Shown piece after piece: positions 23,434 to 35,265 of a stretch of 64,000 nucleotides of DNA. Each line of letters begins with the position of its first letter. The first letter of the stretch is position 1. The stretch comes from Macrobrachium rosenbergii (Eukaryota; Arthropoda; Malacostraca; Decapoda; Palaemonidae). The stretch lies in contig NC_089794.1 of assembly GCF_040412425.1 (NCBI RefSeq), forward strand, positions 9,702,443-9,766,442. Reading direction: 5' to 3'. A program made the translations under genes and the position numbers. Below the pieces are notes generated by a model, which saw only the letters and a program-made list of their open reading frames with translations, was not told where the DNA came from and made no database searches.

Positions 23434-24733
23434 TTAATATCCTAATCCTGAAAAATGTTCGACACCGAACAAAATATGATAGAACTTCCTCTTTTTATCT
23501 GTTGATAGACTTTTTATCGCACCTTTACCCGCTTTCAGGGTCTTTTCGCCTTGGTGGCATTTAAACATTTTCTCTATGGTTTTTAGTTCAGCAACAAATT
23601 CCCTGCTTGGTTTCATCAGACACCCTCTTCCTGTGCTTATTGCTCCAATCCAAGAGGTATCATCCTCAGACACTTTCGACCCTAAGTTCGGGTATTGTGG
23701 AAATTTCTGTGCAATGAAAACCGCCTAAATATTCTAATCCCTCTTCTCCTATTGCAGTTTCTAAGTCGAAGGTGTCCTTAGAATTTCCTGAAATGTTCTT
23801 ATCCTCATTACCTCCATCAAAATCAGTCAGTCAAACAAATCAACATTGCAGAAAGAGCTAGTTCACTTTGCAGCCACTGTTCATCAGAAGTTGATGATTT
23901 CTGCTCATTCAAGCAAGAAAAGGAAGCTGCTGATATGTTGTCTCCGTTACCACTTTCCTCTATGTTGTGCTTCGAACCCATGAGAGAAGTCTCTCTCTCT
24001 CTCTCTCTGTGCCCATGAAGTGACATCTTATTCTGTGCTTTACTGCTACAGGTGATGGATGCTGGTAACATGCTCCCATTTGTCGAAGGCAACCAAAGAA
24101 GTGTTCCAATCTATCTTGGTTTAATCTATACGTCAAGATGTATGATATATATACCAAACTTTTCTGCCATCATTTTGTATAGTTTAGGTAATGATGTTGA
24201 GGATATCATGATTCCTTTTTTGAAACGGGTAAGCAGCCCTTTTGCTACCAGTCTCTGTCAGATGTTTTGCAGTGTTGACCATTTTGTTTAGTAGTGCATT
24301 TTGTTCCTCTAAATTTAATCCATAAGCATTGCGTGCCCAGTTTTTATCATTGGCACTCGAGAATTGAAGAGATCAAACCATCTGTCTACTGTTTATGTAC
24401 ACGTTTTCATCTAATGTAAAACCATAATCTAAAAAATTATTCCGAATAAGTTTTACAAGATGCGGAGCATCAGCAAAAACATAAATTTCACGTTCACTGT
24501 CTGCTGGCTTTTTAAATGATGTTTTCATTGTATGAACATCTCAGGTTTTCCAAAGCCTCATATTCGTAGGGCTCATGTCATTAACCATGGCAACTACGGG
24601 GCAACCAACTGATTCTACTTTCAATACCCATTTTTTCCCTTAATTCTTCATTTTGGGGAAATCTATGAAATATAAGGTTGTCCTTCTTTGAACTGCTTGA
24701 GTTGCAGCCATACACAACACAATAATTAGGCAT
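23434..24733 (-). pseudogene. THAP/P-element transposase pseudogene
   Basis: The minus strand starts with a THAP zinc finger at 24733: MPNYCVVYGC (C-X4-C), KKDN..FHRFP and EELREK. It breaks off before the THAP CxxH pair and fuses directly to the catalytic region: VVAMVNDMSPTN, then SFKKPADSER and FADAPHLVKLIRNN (conserved Asp) near 24440-24500, then DLFNSRVP and AYGLNLEEQN near 24300-24360. Later blocks are LTYRLNQDRLEHFFGCLRQM (23990-24140), EEGLEYLGGF (about 23735) and SWIGAIS (about 23650). Internal stops occur near 24540 and 24390, with several frame changes and a (CT)n run. The order matches P-type transposases such as THAP9. This copy cannot make active enzyme. Confidence 0.92.
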
Positions 24734-25143
24734 TTCCCTTGAGGAACTGAGGCAACAAAAAATAACGAATTTGTAGGTATAAGCTGCATTGTGTCCTTCC
24801 AAGGTCTGTGTCTATGAGATATATACTGATTTTATCACGTGGTCGGATCAGTGCACGATTGTTCTTGTTGTGAGCTCATGGAGAAAGTAACGCGTGACGT
24901 CACAAAAACAGCCTGCGCAGAGCGCGGTCAGTTTTGGAACGAAGATGGTTGACCTTGTATCTCTATAGACAGACCTTGGTTGTTCATGTATATTATGTCT
25001 CTGTGTCGATTGGTTCGTATTTTGAAGTACTCTTCTTTCTTTCATCGGAGCAAACTTTTCGTGTCTTTGTACTGACAGAAGTCCTTCCTTCCTGCTGTGA
25101 CACATTTGGCCTCTGATTAACGCACATTTTGACCTTTATTCAT

Positions 25144-25203
25144 TGTTCTTCTTCTTCTTCTTCTTCTTCTTCTTCTTCTTCTTGTTCTTGTTCTTTCTTA
25201 TTC

Positions 25204-25268
<65 letters not shown>
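25144..25268. repeat. Compound (TTC)n-(TTA)n microsatellite
   Basis: (TTC)n runs from about 25144 to 25182, an interrupted TTG/TTC/TTA bridge follows, then (TTA)n to about 25268. This looks like a mutation of one trinucleotide array into another. Confidence 0.96.
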
Positions 25269-25299
25269 GTGGTTTTACTCCAAATTAAACACTGTCCGT

Positions 25300-27523
25300 A
25301 TTGCGTATAGAATTTAGTTCTCATCCCACAAAAACAACTTTTATCGTTGCAACGATTTGATCTTTGAAGTTAACGAACCATTAAGGAATTTTTGTCCCAC
25401 CGAAGATTTCAGTCGAAATGAACGAAGTTTCGGCTGAGGCTAAGCGACCTTCCTTGAAATGGGAACTGGAATGCGTCCTTGGAATGTGCCCCAGAAGTCC
25501 CTCTTAGGCTGAAACTGAAAGGGACTTTATTCGAGCTTAGGAATCAGTTGTATTCATTCAGCCTCTGTTTCTGTCGGCCTGAAGCAAAGGAGAGTCTCGG
25601 CCACCTTGGGCGGTCTAGGGATTTTGAATATAGGCCTAGAGAGTGCATGGTTTTAAGACCTGTTTTGGCTAATAGGCATCTGTATATTCGACCGTCTGAT
25701 GATACGTTTAAAAACATTTACCATAAAGCAAATTTTAAAACTGCAGGAAGAAGAAACAATAAGAATATACATGAGAATAATTAGAAGCGTCTTTCAAACG
25801 GTTGGTTATGATTAGCGGAATGATAAAAATGTCGTCACCACCCACCACTTGGTATTAAAGCTTCATTTCCATTTTCCTCCTCCTCCTCCTCCTCCTCCTA
25901 TCTTTCCTATCCCCCCTCCTCCCACCAACCCACGACGCGTAAAACAAATCCCTTACGAGTCGGAATGAAACGGCTGACAGAAGGAGGCCAATGGCAACAT
26001 TACTGGAACTTATTGCCATCCGGATCATAACTGGATTTTCATCGCTGCTCGATATTCTGTTGTTGGGGATCGGCGAGTCTTCCGAAAGAACTCCCGCTGG
26101 ATTCTGCACGCGATTTTGTGTGTTTCCTGAAATAGTTTTAAGAGAAGGAACATTTATATTTATACTCACTCCGTTCCTGAATCGGGGATTGAACGCTGGT
26201 TATTCAGTTTTTAGGCTGAAATTTGTGTCATTTTAGGCTGTGAGTCTAGTGTATCTAAAACATCTACTGTCTATTTTGTTTTGACTGTTATTCATAGTTG
26301 TTCTTCATTATTCTTTCATCATTTTAAAAACTAAGAAATGCACGGGTTACATTTAATAATATCTATATGATTTTACAGTCAATAAGATCGTGTAAGTTGA
26401 ATAAAATTGAGAAAATGTTATTGCTATGGAGACGAAGTCATTTCCTTTCCAATCGATGTTGGAGAAATAACTAATTGTAAAGACGTTGATCAATTACTTT
26501 CAACATCCCATCACATTACCCTCCTGAGTAGATGGCACCTAACTCAACGAAGCTCTAACTTTTTTTTTTTTTTTTTTTTTTTATTTAAACGACAAAATAG
26601 TTCATCGACGTCTTTAACCCCCGGCGGGAATCACGGCTGGATCCAGGTTCCATCACGCTCTGTTGCCTGGAACATGGTCCTGGAATGGAAGAACGGGATT
26701 TGTTGGATTGTGTTTGGAATTCCCTGGAAGATCCTGTTGGTGCATTCGAGTGGGGAAAAGCCTTGTACCTTAACCCCAATTGGGAAATAACCACTGGCCT
26801 TTGGCAAGGCTTCCTTTGTGAAGGGAAGACTCATTTGATGAAGTATTTTGTGAAGTAAAAGCTCATTTGATAAAGTAGTTTACGAAGGAAAATCTAATTT
26901 GACATAGTATTTAGTTTTAAGAAATAATTAGTGATCCATAATATTCTGTTTGTTAGCTACATCCACTTTTAGTAAGTACATAGGAAACCTTTATATTATA
27001 TAGGCTACTTAGAGACTCCCAAGTTATGCTCCCATACTATCGTGTTTGTCCTTATCCGTAATCTACAGCATTATTTTACATGAACTGAATTTCATTAGAG
27101 ACTGTCCATTTTGTAGTACAGTTTCAGTGGTATCAGGCAGCAAACGTAAACATGTTTAGTTTATCTTGAATTCAGTTTCTAACTAATTTTTGCTATGAAG
27201 CCAATATTTAAACACCAGAATATTTGCTGAGGAATATCCAGAACATTTACTGTAGCTTTCCTGCAATTTTTTTTTTATTTTTCAGCAAATATTTCTGCAT
27301 ATTTAACCATTCAATTTTTCACTAATGTCAAAGTAATGAAGCGGGCTTTTCATAATTGACATGAGTAAGTCTCCTTGGTCAGGTTATGATTATTAATATT
27401 ATTATTTATATTTGTTTTTATTTTTCGGTTAATTTCCGTCAGCTCAGAAATAATATTACTGGTTCATGGGTTTAATGTCATGCTCATTCTGAATTCCTGT
27501 CAAGCATTCATGAGGTAGGGAGC

Positions 27524-27564
<41 letters not shown>

Positions 27565-28200
27565 GTCTTCCGTAATTATGATTTGTATAAGTGAGAACTT
27601 GCCATTAATTTCTCAAACTCTCTCTCTAAATTAATCTCTCTTAGTCTGCTGAATTTCTTCAGTGGTTTCAAGTCATTATTATAAAACATTTGAGACAAAT
27701 TTGACTTTCAAGACACTTGCTGGCAGTCTTTAAGGTTTGAAATTATGTGCTAACGTTCATATTCAGTTTGCAGCATGCGCTAATTAATGTAAAGGTTCAT
27801 TATTAAGACTCAAAACATTGAAAAGTATAGCAGGCTAATTTCTAATGTAAAAAATAAACATTAGCATTTGGGTTTCCGAATCAAATTCCAAGGGCTGTTA
27901 CTTTTTTCTTTTGTTGACAAGTAATTTTAAACTTAAATTCAAAGTCTTTAAGACGTTATAACCAAACAACACTATTTTAGGCATATGATTGTCCTTTCAT
28001 AAAAAGAACCATCCAGAAGATGCAAATAAGGAATTTAATTAAATGAATTGATCATTAACTCTAAATTTCATCCTGAAATGGAAAGTTTTCATTTTAAATT
28101 GACAAATGTATTACTTGTTTAATCTTAGGCAAATGAGCCAGTTATGAACAAGGTTTCTAAAGGTTTATCTTTTCAAGAGAGCACTTATAAATATACGTTG
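25300..28200. other. Mostly unique sequence; short repeats, no supported gene
   Basis: The part from 25.35 to 26.25 kb is less AT-rich and holds open frames (25479-25784 plus, 25855-26169 minus, 25991-26236 plus) without recognisable domains. It could be a promoter or UTR region. A (CTC)n run lies near 25878-25898, a T23 run at 26560-26582, and (CT)n at about 27531-27561. Confidence 0.4.
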
Positions 28201-28204
28201 TAAA

Positions 28205-28880
28205 GGACTAAAATCAACTCAAAACTAGCCATAACTAGCTAATATATTCACACTAGAGATTAAATCTATTAATTCTTTTCTTATTTTTCAACAGTTGTTT
28301 TCTAGCTGCAACTAGCTAATGTATTCACGATAGTGTAAATCTACTTTCTTAAAGGATTAAAATCAATTTGAAAACTAGCTATAACTACCTAATATATTCA
28401 CACTAGAGTATAATTCTACCCTCTTAAAGGATTAAAATCAACTTGAAAACTAGCCGTAATAGGTAATATATTCACACTAGAGTATAAATCAACTTTCTTA
28501 AAGGATTAAAATCAACTTGAAAACTAGCCGTAAGTGGCTAATATATTCACACTACAGTTTAAATCTACTTTCTTCAAGGATTAAAATCAACCTGAAAACT
28601 AGCCGTCACTAGCTAATATATTCACACGAGTATAAATCTACTTAAAGGATTAAAATCAACTTGAAAACTAACCGTAACTAGCTAATATATTCACACTAAA
28701 GCATAAATCTACTTTCTTAAAGGATTAAAATCAACTTAAAAACTAGCCATAACTAAATCAACTTGAAAAGTAGCCGTAACCAGCTAGTATATTCACACTA
28801 TAAATATTCTTTCTTAAAGGATTAAAATTAACTTGAAAACTAGCTGTAACTAGTTAATATATTCATACTAGAGCTATAAA
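28205..28880. repeat. 75-bp tandem minisatellite, about 9 copies
   Basis: The unit contains AAAGGATTAAAATCAACTTG, AAAACTAGCCGTAACTAGCT and AATATATTCACACTAGAGTA with TAAATCTACTTTCTT. Copies are 85-95% alike, one is shortened near 28755, and the edges decay. Non-coding. Confidence 0.95.
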
Positions 28881-29891
28881 TATATTCATGACTGTTGGTC
28901 AAAGGAATTTGAACTATCAGAGTGGGCTTCTTAGTTATTAGAATAATTCTTCTTCGGTTAACAGTTTTTAATCCTTATGGGCGATTTCAGAGCACCAGTG
29001 AAATTTGGATTAGTAATTTAAAGGGAAACCTTAATTATTTGAAATTATATTTCAACGGGAATATATTTTAAATATTTGTGACTTTGTATTGTTAAATAGC
29101 TTCAGAAATTCAAGTCTCTTATTTTTTAATAAATACAGGTTTTTTTTAAACACCCGATGCGCCAGCGTCTTGAAATATGCATTTTTTTTATTGTATATGT
29201 TTAGTTATACATCATGTTTGTGTTCTGATATTTTTCGGTTCTTATAAATTTTCAGTTATGTGGTCAAATCAACATTGTCAGGTATTTTTGTTAAGAACTG
29301 AACTTTATAATTTGAACCATGAGGAATTTTGCAATATCAAAATGTTACATTGACTTTATTGTACGAGGCATCTGTATTTCAGCTTTTTTGCTCAGTTCTC
29401 ATTGAATTTCTTTTAATATTCATTTAGCTAGGGAGGGTAATTAGGGGTTGTTAGTTCATAGCACAGAAAAAACTACACACTAAAAAAAAAAAAAAAAAAA
29501 AACCCTAAAAGCAACCAAAAAGTTATTCCAGTTGCTTTAAATATTTAATCTAAACACTACTAATTAAAAACATTTTCAAAATTCACAAAAAAAAACTCCA
29601 CAGACAGCAAATAATTCATCAGTCTTAATCAGTTTGTTTATTTATAGTATTCAGTGATTTGGGAATTCTAGTCTGTGTGTCACGTTAGCTACAGCATACC
29701 ACATGGCCACTTCATTCTCAGTTTAGAGTAATTTTGAATATTGTTACTCAGAGCTAGAAGCACTGTTCCCACCGGCCAAAGTCTACAGAAATTTGAAGTA
29801 GCAGAAATTATGTTATTTTGTTACTCATGAAAACAAGGAATGACATTTTTTTAATACTTAATGTTGTATAAATATTTTAGAGCTTGTTTCT

Positions 29892-29893
<2 letters not shown>
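28881..29893. other. Unique AT-rich sequence
   Basis: Only an A-rich run near 29480-29501 stands out; no gene is supported. Confidence 0.45.

Positions 29894-29970
<77 letters not shown>
29894..29970. repeat. (CT)n microsatellite
   Basis: About 38 CT units in a plus-strand frame that is purely Leu-Ser and not a gene. Confidence 0.97.
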
Positions 29971-29972
<2 letters not shown>

Positions 29973-30084
29973 GTTCAAGGGCATTTCATCTGTCTCCTGT
30001 ACAAGTTCCTGCATTTAATCTCCTTGCAACTTGCAAATTTACAACACTACTTGAAAGCTGCAGTATTGCACTTTTTTTTTAGAC

Positions 30085-30530
30085 TGTAGAAGCATTTTTG
30101 CTCACTTTAACACTTGCCAGAAACAATTTTGCTAATTTTAACACCTGCCAGAACAGTTTTGCTCATTTAACACTTGCCAGCCAGAAACAGTTTTACTTAT
30201 TTTAACACTTACCAGAAAGAATTTTGTCCCTTCGTACTGTCAGAGGCACTTTAACACTTGCCAGAAACATTTTGGTCACTCAACACGTGCCTGAAGTATT
30301 TTTGTCACCTTTGACACCCGTAAGAAACATTTTTGTCCCTTTTAACACTTGTCAGAAACATATTTGTCACTTTTAACATTTTTGCTCATTTTAATCCTTT
30401 CCAGAAAAATTTTTGCTCATTTCAACACTTGCCAGAAACATTTTTGTCACTTTAATACTTTTCAGTAGCAGTTCTGCTCAATTTAAAACTTGCCAGATAC
30501 ATATGTCACTTTCCAGAGGCATTTCTGGTC
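30085..30530. repeat. 36-37-bp degenerate minisatellite
   Basis: About 12 diverged copies of a unit close to TTAACACTTGCCAGAAACAT plus TTTTGTCACTT or TTTTGCTCATT. Unit length varies through small indels. Confidence 0.93.
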
Positions 30531-30606
30531 ACTTATTGCTTAAAAAAAAACTTGCAAGCTTCTTGTTTTGAACAAGTCCAAATGTTTTGTTAATGGCCTC
30601 TGTCTT

Positions 30607-30610
<4 letters not shown>

Positions 30611-30678
<68 letters not shown>
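30611..30678. repeat. (CT)n microsatellite
   Basis: About 33 CT units, lying about 80 bases beyond the degenerate minisatellite that ends near 30530. Confidence 0.97.
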
Positions 30679-30682
<4 letters not shown>

Positions 30683-31329
30683 CAGCAAACTAGTCTTTAA
30701 TGAAGAGTTTTATTTATTTTTATTTTTTTTTTGCCTGAGTAATAAGTAGCCCTTATTGCTTTCATGAAGCTTTGTCGATATTTCTAGACCCAATTTGTGA
30801 GTACCTCAGTTTAACCTTTCTCTCACTTCTTAAAACATCATCACTCGTATTCTAACTCACAACATTCTCACCCGTGACGTTCTTAGGTCTTTAGTTGTTC
30901 CATGATCCTCAGATACATGAATCTTAGGTTGTCAGGATATGAAAGTAGGGTCAATCTTTTGGGAGTGTAAAGTTCTTTGTTTGTCACAATCTTTCAAGTT
31001 CAAATGTTAAACTTGACTCATCGTAAATTTTGTACAGTCTGTGTTTTTTGTGCCATGATTAAAGTAGTTAGCTTCATTTGGTCACACATTTTTGAAAAGG
31101 GAGGGTTCTAATGTCAAGGACAAAGTGAGTAGAGCAATGTCTTTAAACATTTGATGTATAAACCTGAGCAATTTAAAGAAAATTGTATGAATTTTTACTA
31201 TTACTAAATGGACTTTAGCTGAAGTACAGAAGTTCTCATTTATGTAAATAACATTGTGTTTTCAGAAACTGGAGAGACTTGGGTAGAAAATCTGTTAAGA
31301 ACTAAAATAAAAAAGGTAAAAAATAAAAG
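30679..31329. other. Unique sequence, no supported gene
   Basis: A TTTTCAG acceptor near 31264 followed by about 50 open bases and AAAAAG|GTAAAA gives a possible micro-exon, but the signal is weak and no motif is visible. Confidence 0.35.
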
Positions 31330-31660
31330 AACTACGTTGGTGTCAGCATTGCACTGGCTCGAGGAGGGAGTTAGTGTTCTCAGCAGGGGACGCCCAGTCA
31401 GGCTCAGTCTGTTTTTGAGACTAATTCATGGAGTTGTTTTCTAAGATGACTGCTGATTAATGAGATGGGTAAGAGTCCTTACTTCTCTTGTGCTTTTCCA
31501 GGTGTACTCTCGTTTTCTCTGCCACTGCTAAAGAACTGTTTCAGTCAGAGGGAATGAATTGTGGCTGGGAGCCCATGGTGTAGTGGGTAAGGTTACCGCT
31601 TACATTAGACCTAGGTTTATGTTCACAATTATGGCTGTAACTTGCATAATGTTAGCTTGA
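31330..31660 (+). repeat. Dispersed 330-bp repeat, copy 1
   Basis: This block matches 41105-41432 in reverse complement at roughly 80% identity. Shared landmarks are GGGAGTTAGTGTTCTCAGCA, AGGCTCAGTCTGTTT, AAGTCCTTACTTC, TCTCGTTTTCTCTG and GGGAGCCCATGG. Near its end, GTGTAGTGGGTAAGG followed about 25 bases later by AGGTTTATGTTC vaguely resembles tRNA A and B boxes, so a SINE is possible, but the other copy does not keep the resemblance well. Confidence 0.8.
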
Positions 31661-32742
31661 TGTATGTCTTATGGTATGGTGTACCTATCCTGTAGAGTTT
31701 CACTGCTAGAATTGTACCAGATTGTGTAATGGCCAAAAGAACATAAGTTCATTGCCTCTGTGAATAACGTGTGTGAAAATTGTTGGTTAAACATACGTTT
31801 TTGAAGTTCTGTTTTCGATTTTATTTGAGGCTTTTCACCACAGGACTTTCTCCCGTGTCTTGTTACAGAAATGTTTTCTATTTAATTTCAAAGAAAATTG
31901 AGAAACAGTAAGCAAAAGAGACATGATTACAATTACTAATATGTTTTGGAACGTGTTAGTCATTGTATAGCAGACTTTGTATTTTGACAGAATTATTCCT
32001 TTGGGGTACATGGATATTTTGACATGTAATTATTAGTGAAAATGGTTATTTGATTATCTTCAGAAGTTTTTGTATATAATAATGGTTTATTTTCGTTATG
32101 GATAGTTGACTAAAATTATTTTGTGTAGTTAAGTGCAAAATTACCCAGCATGAATGACTTGAGATTCTTCGGTGCCCTTTTAGAATAAGTCATTTATGGA
32201 ATATTTTGTCATTCTGAAGTGTCAAATTTTACTTTTCAAGTTTATAATTAGATTCCATTTTTTCAATTATTGTTTCCAGGCAAAGTTCATGTACATTTGG
32301 TGATGTAATGTGAAAGATTAAACTTGCAAATTCTCATTTATCTTGATCGGAAAGCTTTGAACATAAACCTTTAGTTTACAAAATTGTTAGTAAGTATTTA
32401 TTATACTCTATATCCTGCCAGTTGTCTTAAATCTAATTAACAGAACATTAAATTAGATTTATTTAACAGAACATTAAGGTCACAAGGTATTCCTTTGGTC
32501 AAGTACATAACAAAAATTTTAATTATATTTCGGACACATACCGTTTTCCCAAAAGGGGGTACCAGCTTGGGGCTTAAACACCTTCTCGTCTAGGTTCGAC
32601 ATTTCATTCCTATAATTGAAATAAAGAAGGGATAAATACCGCACGGCCATTCGTTTAGAAATGTGTGAAAAAACCTTGCAAACTCTTAACATCGTCAGTT
32701 AATTAGATGAAAACGGGCGTGTGAATACTAGTCTTGTAAGAA
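31661..32742. other. Unique AT-rich sequence
   Basis: No gene is supported. An ATTAAATTAGATTTATTTAACAG-type 20-base direct repeat occurs near 32430-32475. Confidence 0.4.
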
Positions 32743-33030
32743 TTTTGATGGAAATCCATAGGCCTAGAACTGATAGACGCAGCTTTGGTACTTGCATATA
32801 AGAATTGTTTACTATATTTGGATATACTGTTATAGCCACTACGCCGTCATCAAGTGGGCCTACCACAGGGACATCTTGAAGTAAGATTTGTTATGGAAAT
32901 CCTTAGGTCTAGAGCTGATTGGCAGATGCAAATTTTGGTAAAATGCATATAAGAAATATTTATATTTGACTTTAATGTTATGACTGCTATGCCATCATCA
33001 AATGGCCTCTCACAGGGACGTGTTGAAGGT
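32743..33030. repeat. About 140-bp tandem duplication (2 diverged copies)
   Basis: Copy 1 (about 32743-32880) and copy 2 (about 32885-33030) share TGGAAATCC(A/T)TAGG, CTAGA(A/G)CTGAT, GCATATAAGAA and CAT(C)ATCAA(G/A)TGG..C..CACAGGGAC blocks in order. Identity is roughly 75%, so this is an old duplication. Confidence 0.85.
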
Positions 33031-33659
33031 TGGTGTTTCTGCAGAATATCCAGATTTAACTGAACGCAAAAGCTGATGCTTAGACCCATGTTTTTTTTTT
33101 CTGTCATTCCATTCGGTGAGGAAACTTAATTTTTGGGTTATTTTTGTAACTGCTTGATGAAATGATGATAGAATAGAAGCTATGGAGAAGTTAGGTACTA
33201 AATCTGTGGTGCTCAGTTCTTGAGTTGAGTTCAGTTTAAGATGGTCAATTCCTATGAAGATCTGTAAACAACGAAAGTGTTCTTGAGGTTAAATGAACTT
33301 CATGTTTGCTCTTAGAATGGGGAAAACCACATCTCCATGATGTCAATATTTAATAGTGGTGGTTTTTTTTTAAGGGGGGGGGGAGTTTTGTAGCTTAAAA
33401 TATATGATAAATTATCTCTTGTCTTCCGAAATTATGGTAAGACGTGAAAGTGGTGTAGCTTTTTCACTGCTGCAGTCCTATCTGATTAGGTGATACTTAG
33501 ACATGGCAACTGTAGAGGCTGATGAAGGGTTTCAGAAACGGATTACTTAGTAATTTTGCTAACTTGGGCGAAAATAGGAATTGATAAGTATGTTTTGAAC
33601 TTTCTCTGGTTTTAAGTTTTTACATATTCACCTCTCCAGATGGCCACGGCTTCCGGATT

Positions 33660-33979
33660 TTTAGTTTTCTGTAAAAAATCTGTTGAGATGGCTGTGTGTC
33701 TGTCCGTCCTCACTTTTGTCCGCCCTCGGATCTTAAAAGCTGCTAAGGATAAAGGGCTGCAAGTTGGTATGTTGATCATTCACCCTCCAGTCATCAAACA
33801 TATCAAATTGCAGCCCTCTAGCATCTGTGGTTTTTATTTTAAGGTCAAAATTAGCCATGATCATGCGTCTGGCACCACCGGGCCGTGGCTGACAGCCACG
33901 ACTGAGAGTTTCATACAGCATTATCACTGTACAGAAAACTCGATTACGCCGAAGAAACTAAGGCGCATTTTTTACTTGT
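33660..33979 (+). mobile_element. Multi-hairpin dispersed repeat (HINE-like), copy A
   Basis: First of three copies in the window. It starts TTAGTTTTCTGTA and ends with a hairpin (CGCC...GGCG, partly decayed) followed by ATTTTTTACTTGT. The 3' subterminal TGTACAGAAAACT is the reverse complement of the start. Compared with copy B it lacks the CCACCGAAA/TTTCGGTGG hairpin but keeps the central inverted repeat around GGGCTGCAA/TTGCAGCCC. The 213-codon frame across it (33640-34281) is a chance frame extending past the repeat, since related copies are not protein-conserving. Confidence 0.8.
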
Positions 33980-34439
33980 TCTTTCGTGCCTGTGGTTCGG
34001 CATTTTTAATAAGTCTCGCTTCATGTCGTGTTTGGCATTTTAAAAGTATTGTCGATGATAACAGGTTGCGATTTGAAAGAGAAAGATATGATATCAAGCT
34101 TGACATCATGTTATTGGAGTTTGGCTACAAAAGTGTCTTGTTAATGTACGATGGTGAAATCTGCTTACCATTGCATTTAATTTATTCCTACACTAAAGTT
34201 GATGTTGCAGTTAATGTTCGAAAGAACTTTGGTACTCAGGAAGCATTTGTTCATGATCACATGGGATGGAGGCTGTCGTGATTGAATTAGGGATCCAGAT
34301 GCTGCTTTCTATTCTGCGTGTCTCTGTAGAAGTAGTTTGAGAATAAGAAAATCTTTTCTTGATTTCGGTTTAGAAGGTTTCGTAGTTTGATGCTTAACGC
34401 TTTAGGCGGGTTTTGTATTCGTGGAAATCTATTAAGTTT

Positions 34440-35265
34440 GTGATGCAGGTGTACGTTTGGATTTCAAGAAGTTCCCTTGGAATGTTTTTAATATAGGAAG
34501 TACATGTGGTGACCATTTTTGCCTACAAAAGCTGTTATTTTTTGAGAGGCTTTTATCTGAAAAACTCGCTCAATTGTAATATTTAAATATATAAGCGCTC
34601 AGGAAATCTGTTTCATCCTGGTACTTTTTAGTTAAAGAAATCTGTAAAAATATAATGTTTTTGCTGTCAGGAAATCTGTTAGTTCGTAATGTTTTTGCCC
34701 TGAAGGGAGCTGTTAGTTTCTGATGCGTTTGCCTTCAGGAGCTGTTGGTCTGTTACACTTTTGCCTACAGAAATTCTTGTTTGCTTTGAGACCTTGCTTT
34801 CAGAATGCCTTCAGTTTGAGAGTTTTAGCATACAAAGTCTTGTTGTGTGTAATAGTTTGGCTAGAAATCTTGCATTTGGTCAAGAAAGCCTGTGATTTTT
34901 TTTTAAAGAAATGTTTGTGCGCGCGTGTTAGTTTGGCCAGGAATTTTGTATTTTGTCAAGAAAGCCTGTTAGTTTATTTTGTGGCTATAAACCGGCCTTT
35001 TTTAATTTGTGGCTGGGAAAATCTGTTAGACTGTAAGTTTTTTTTCCCTTTTAAAGGAAGTCCGATTTTGAGCTTATTCAGGAAAAAAAAAATTATCTCC
35101 GAATTCTGTTAGTTTTTCATAAAAAGTGGTTTTTTGGCTATAAAACTAGCTAGTTTGAGGTTCTTTTGCCAAGGTGATGTTTTAGTTTGAGAGACTTGTA
35201 GGTTAGTGCTTCTGAGCCTGTGTTGCTTGTACTGGAAAGGGTGCTGGTACTTTTTTTGGCTTGGA
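34440..35265. repeat. Decayed left flank of the large minisatellite field
   Basis: Irregular units with recurring AAATCTGTTAGTTTG..GTTTTTGCC and AAGAAAGCCTGTTAGTTT phrases at about 40-bp spacing, much more diverged than the core that follows. The 129-codon frame at 34723-35112 runs through it and has no domain. Confidence 0.75.

Noticed and set aside
26407..26790. 127-codon plus-strand frame as a gene
   Set aside because: It crosses a T23 run (poly-Phe) and has no recognisable motif or splice context on either side.
31560..31640. tRNA gene
   Set aside because: GTGTAGTGGGTAAGG and AGGTTTATGTTC are only loosely A- and B-box-like, and no acceptor stem or cloverleaf can be drawn.
33640..34281. 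213-codon open frame as a host gene
   Set aside because: It starts just outside and runs through copy A of the multi-hairpin repeat. The corresponding frames in copies B and C are shortened and shifted, so there is no protein conservation, and the second half lies in unrelated flank without motifs.
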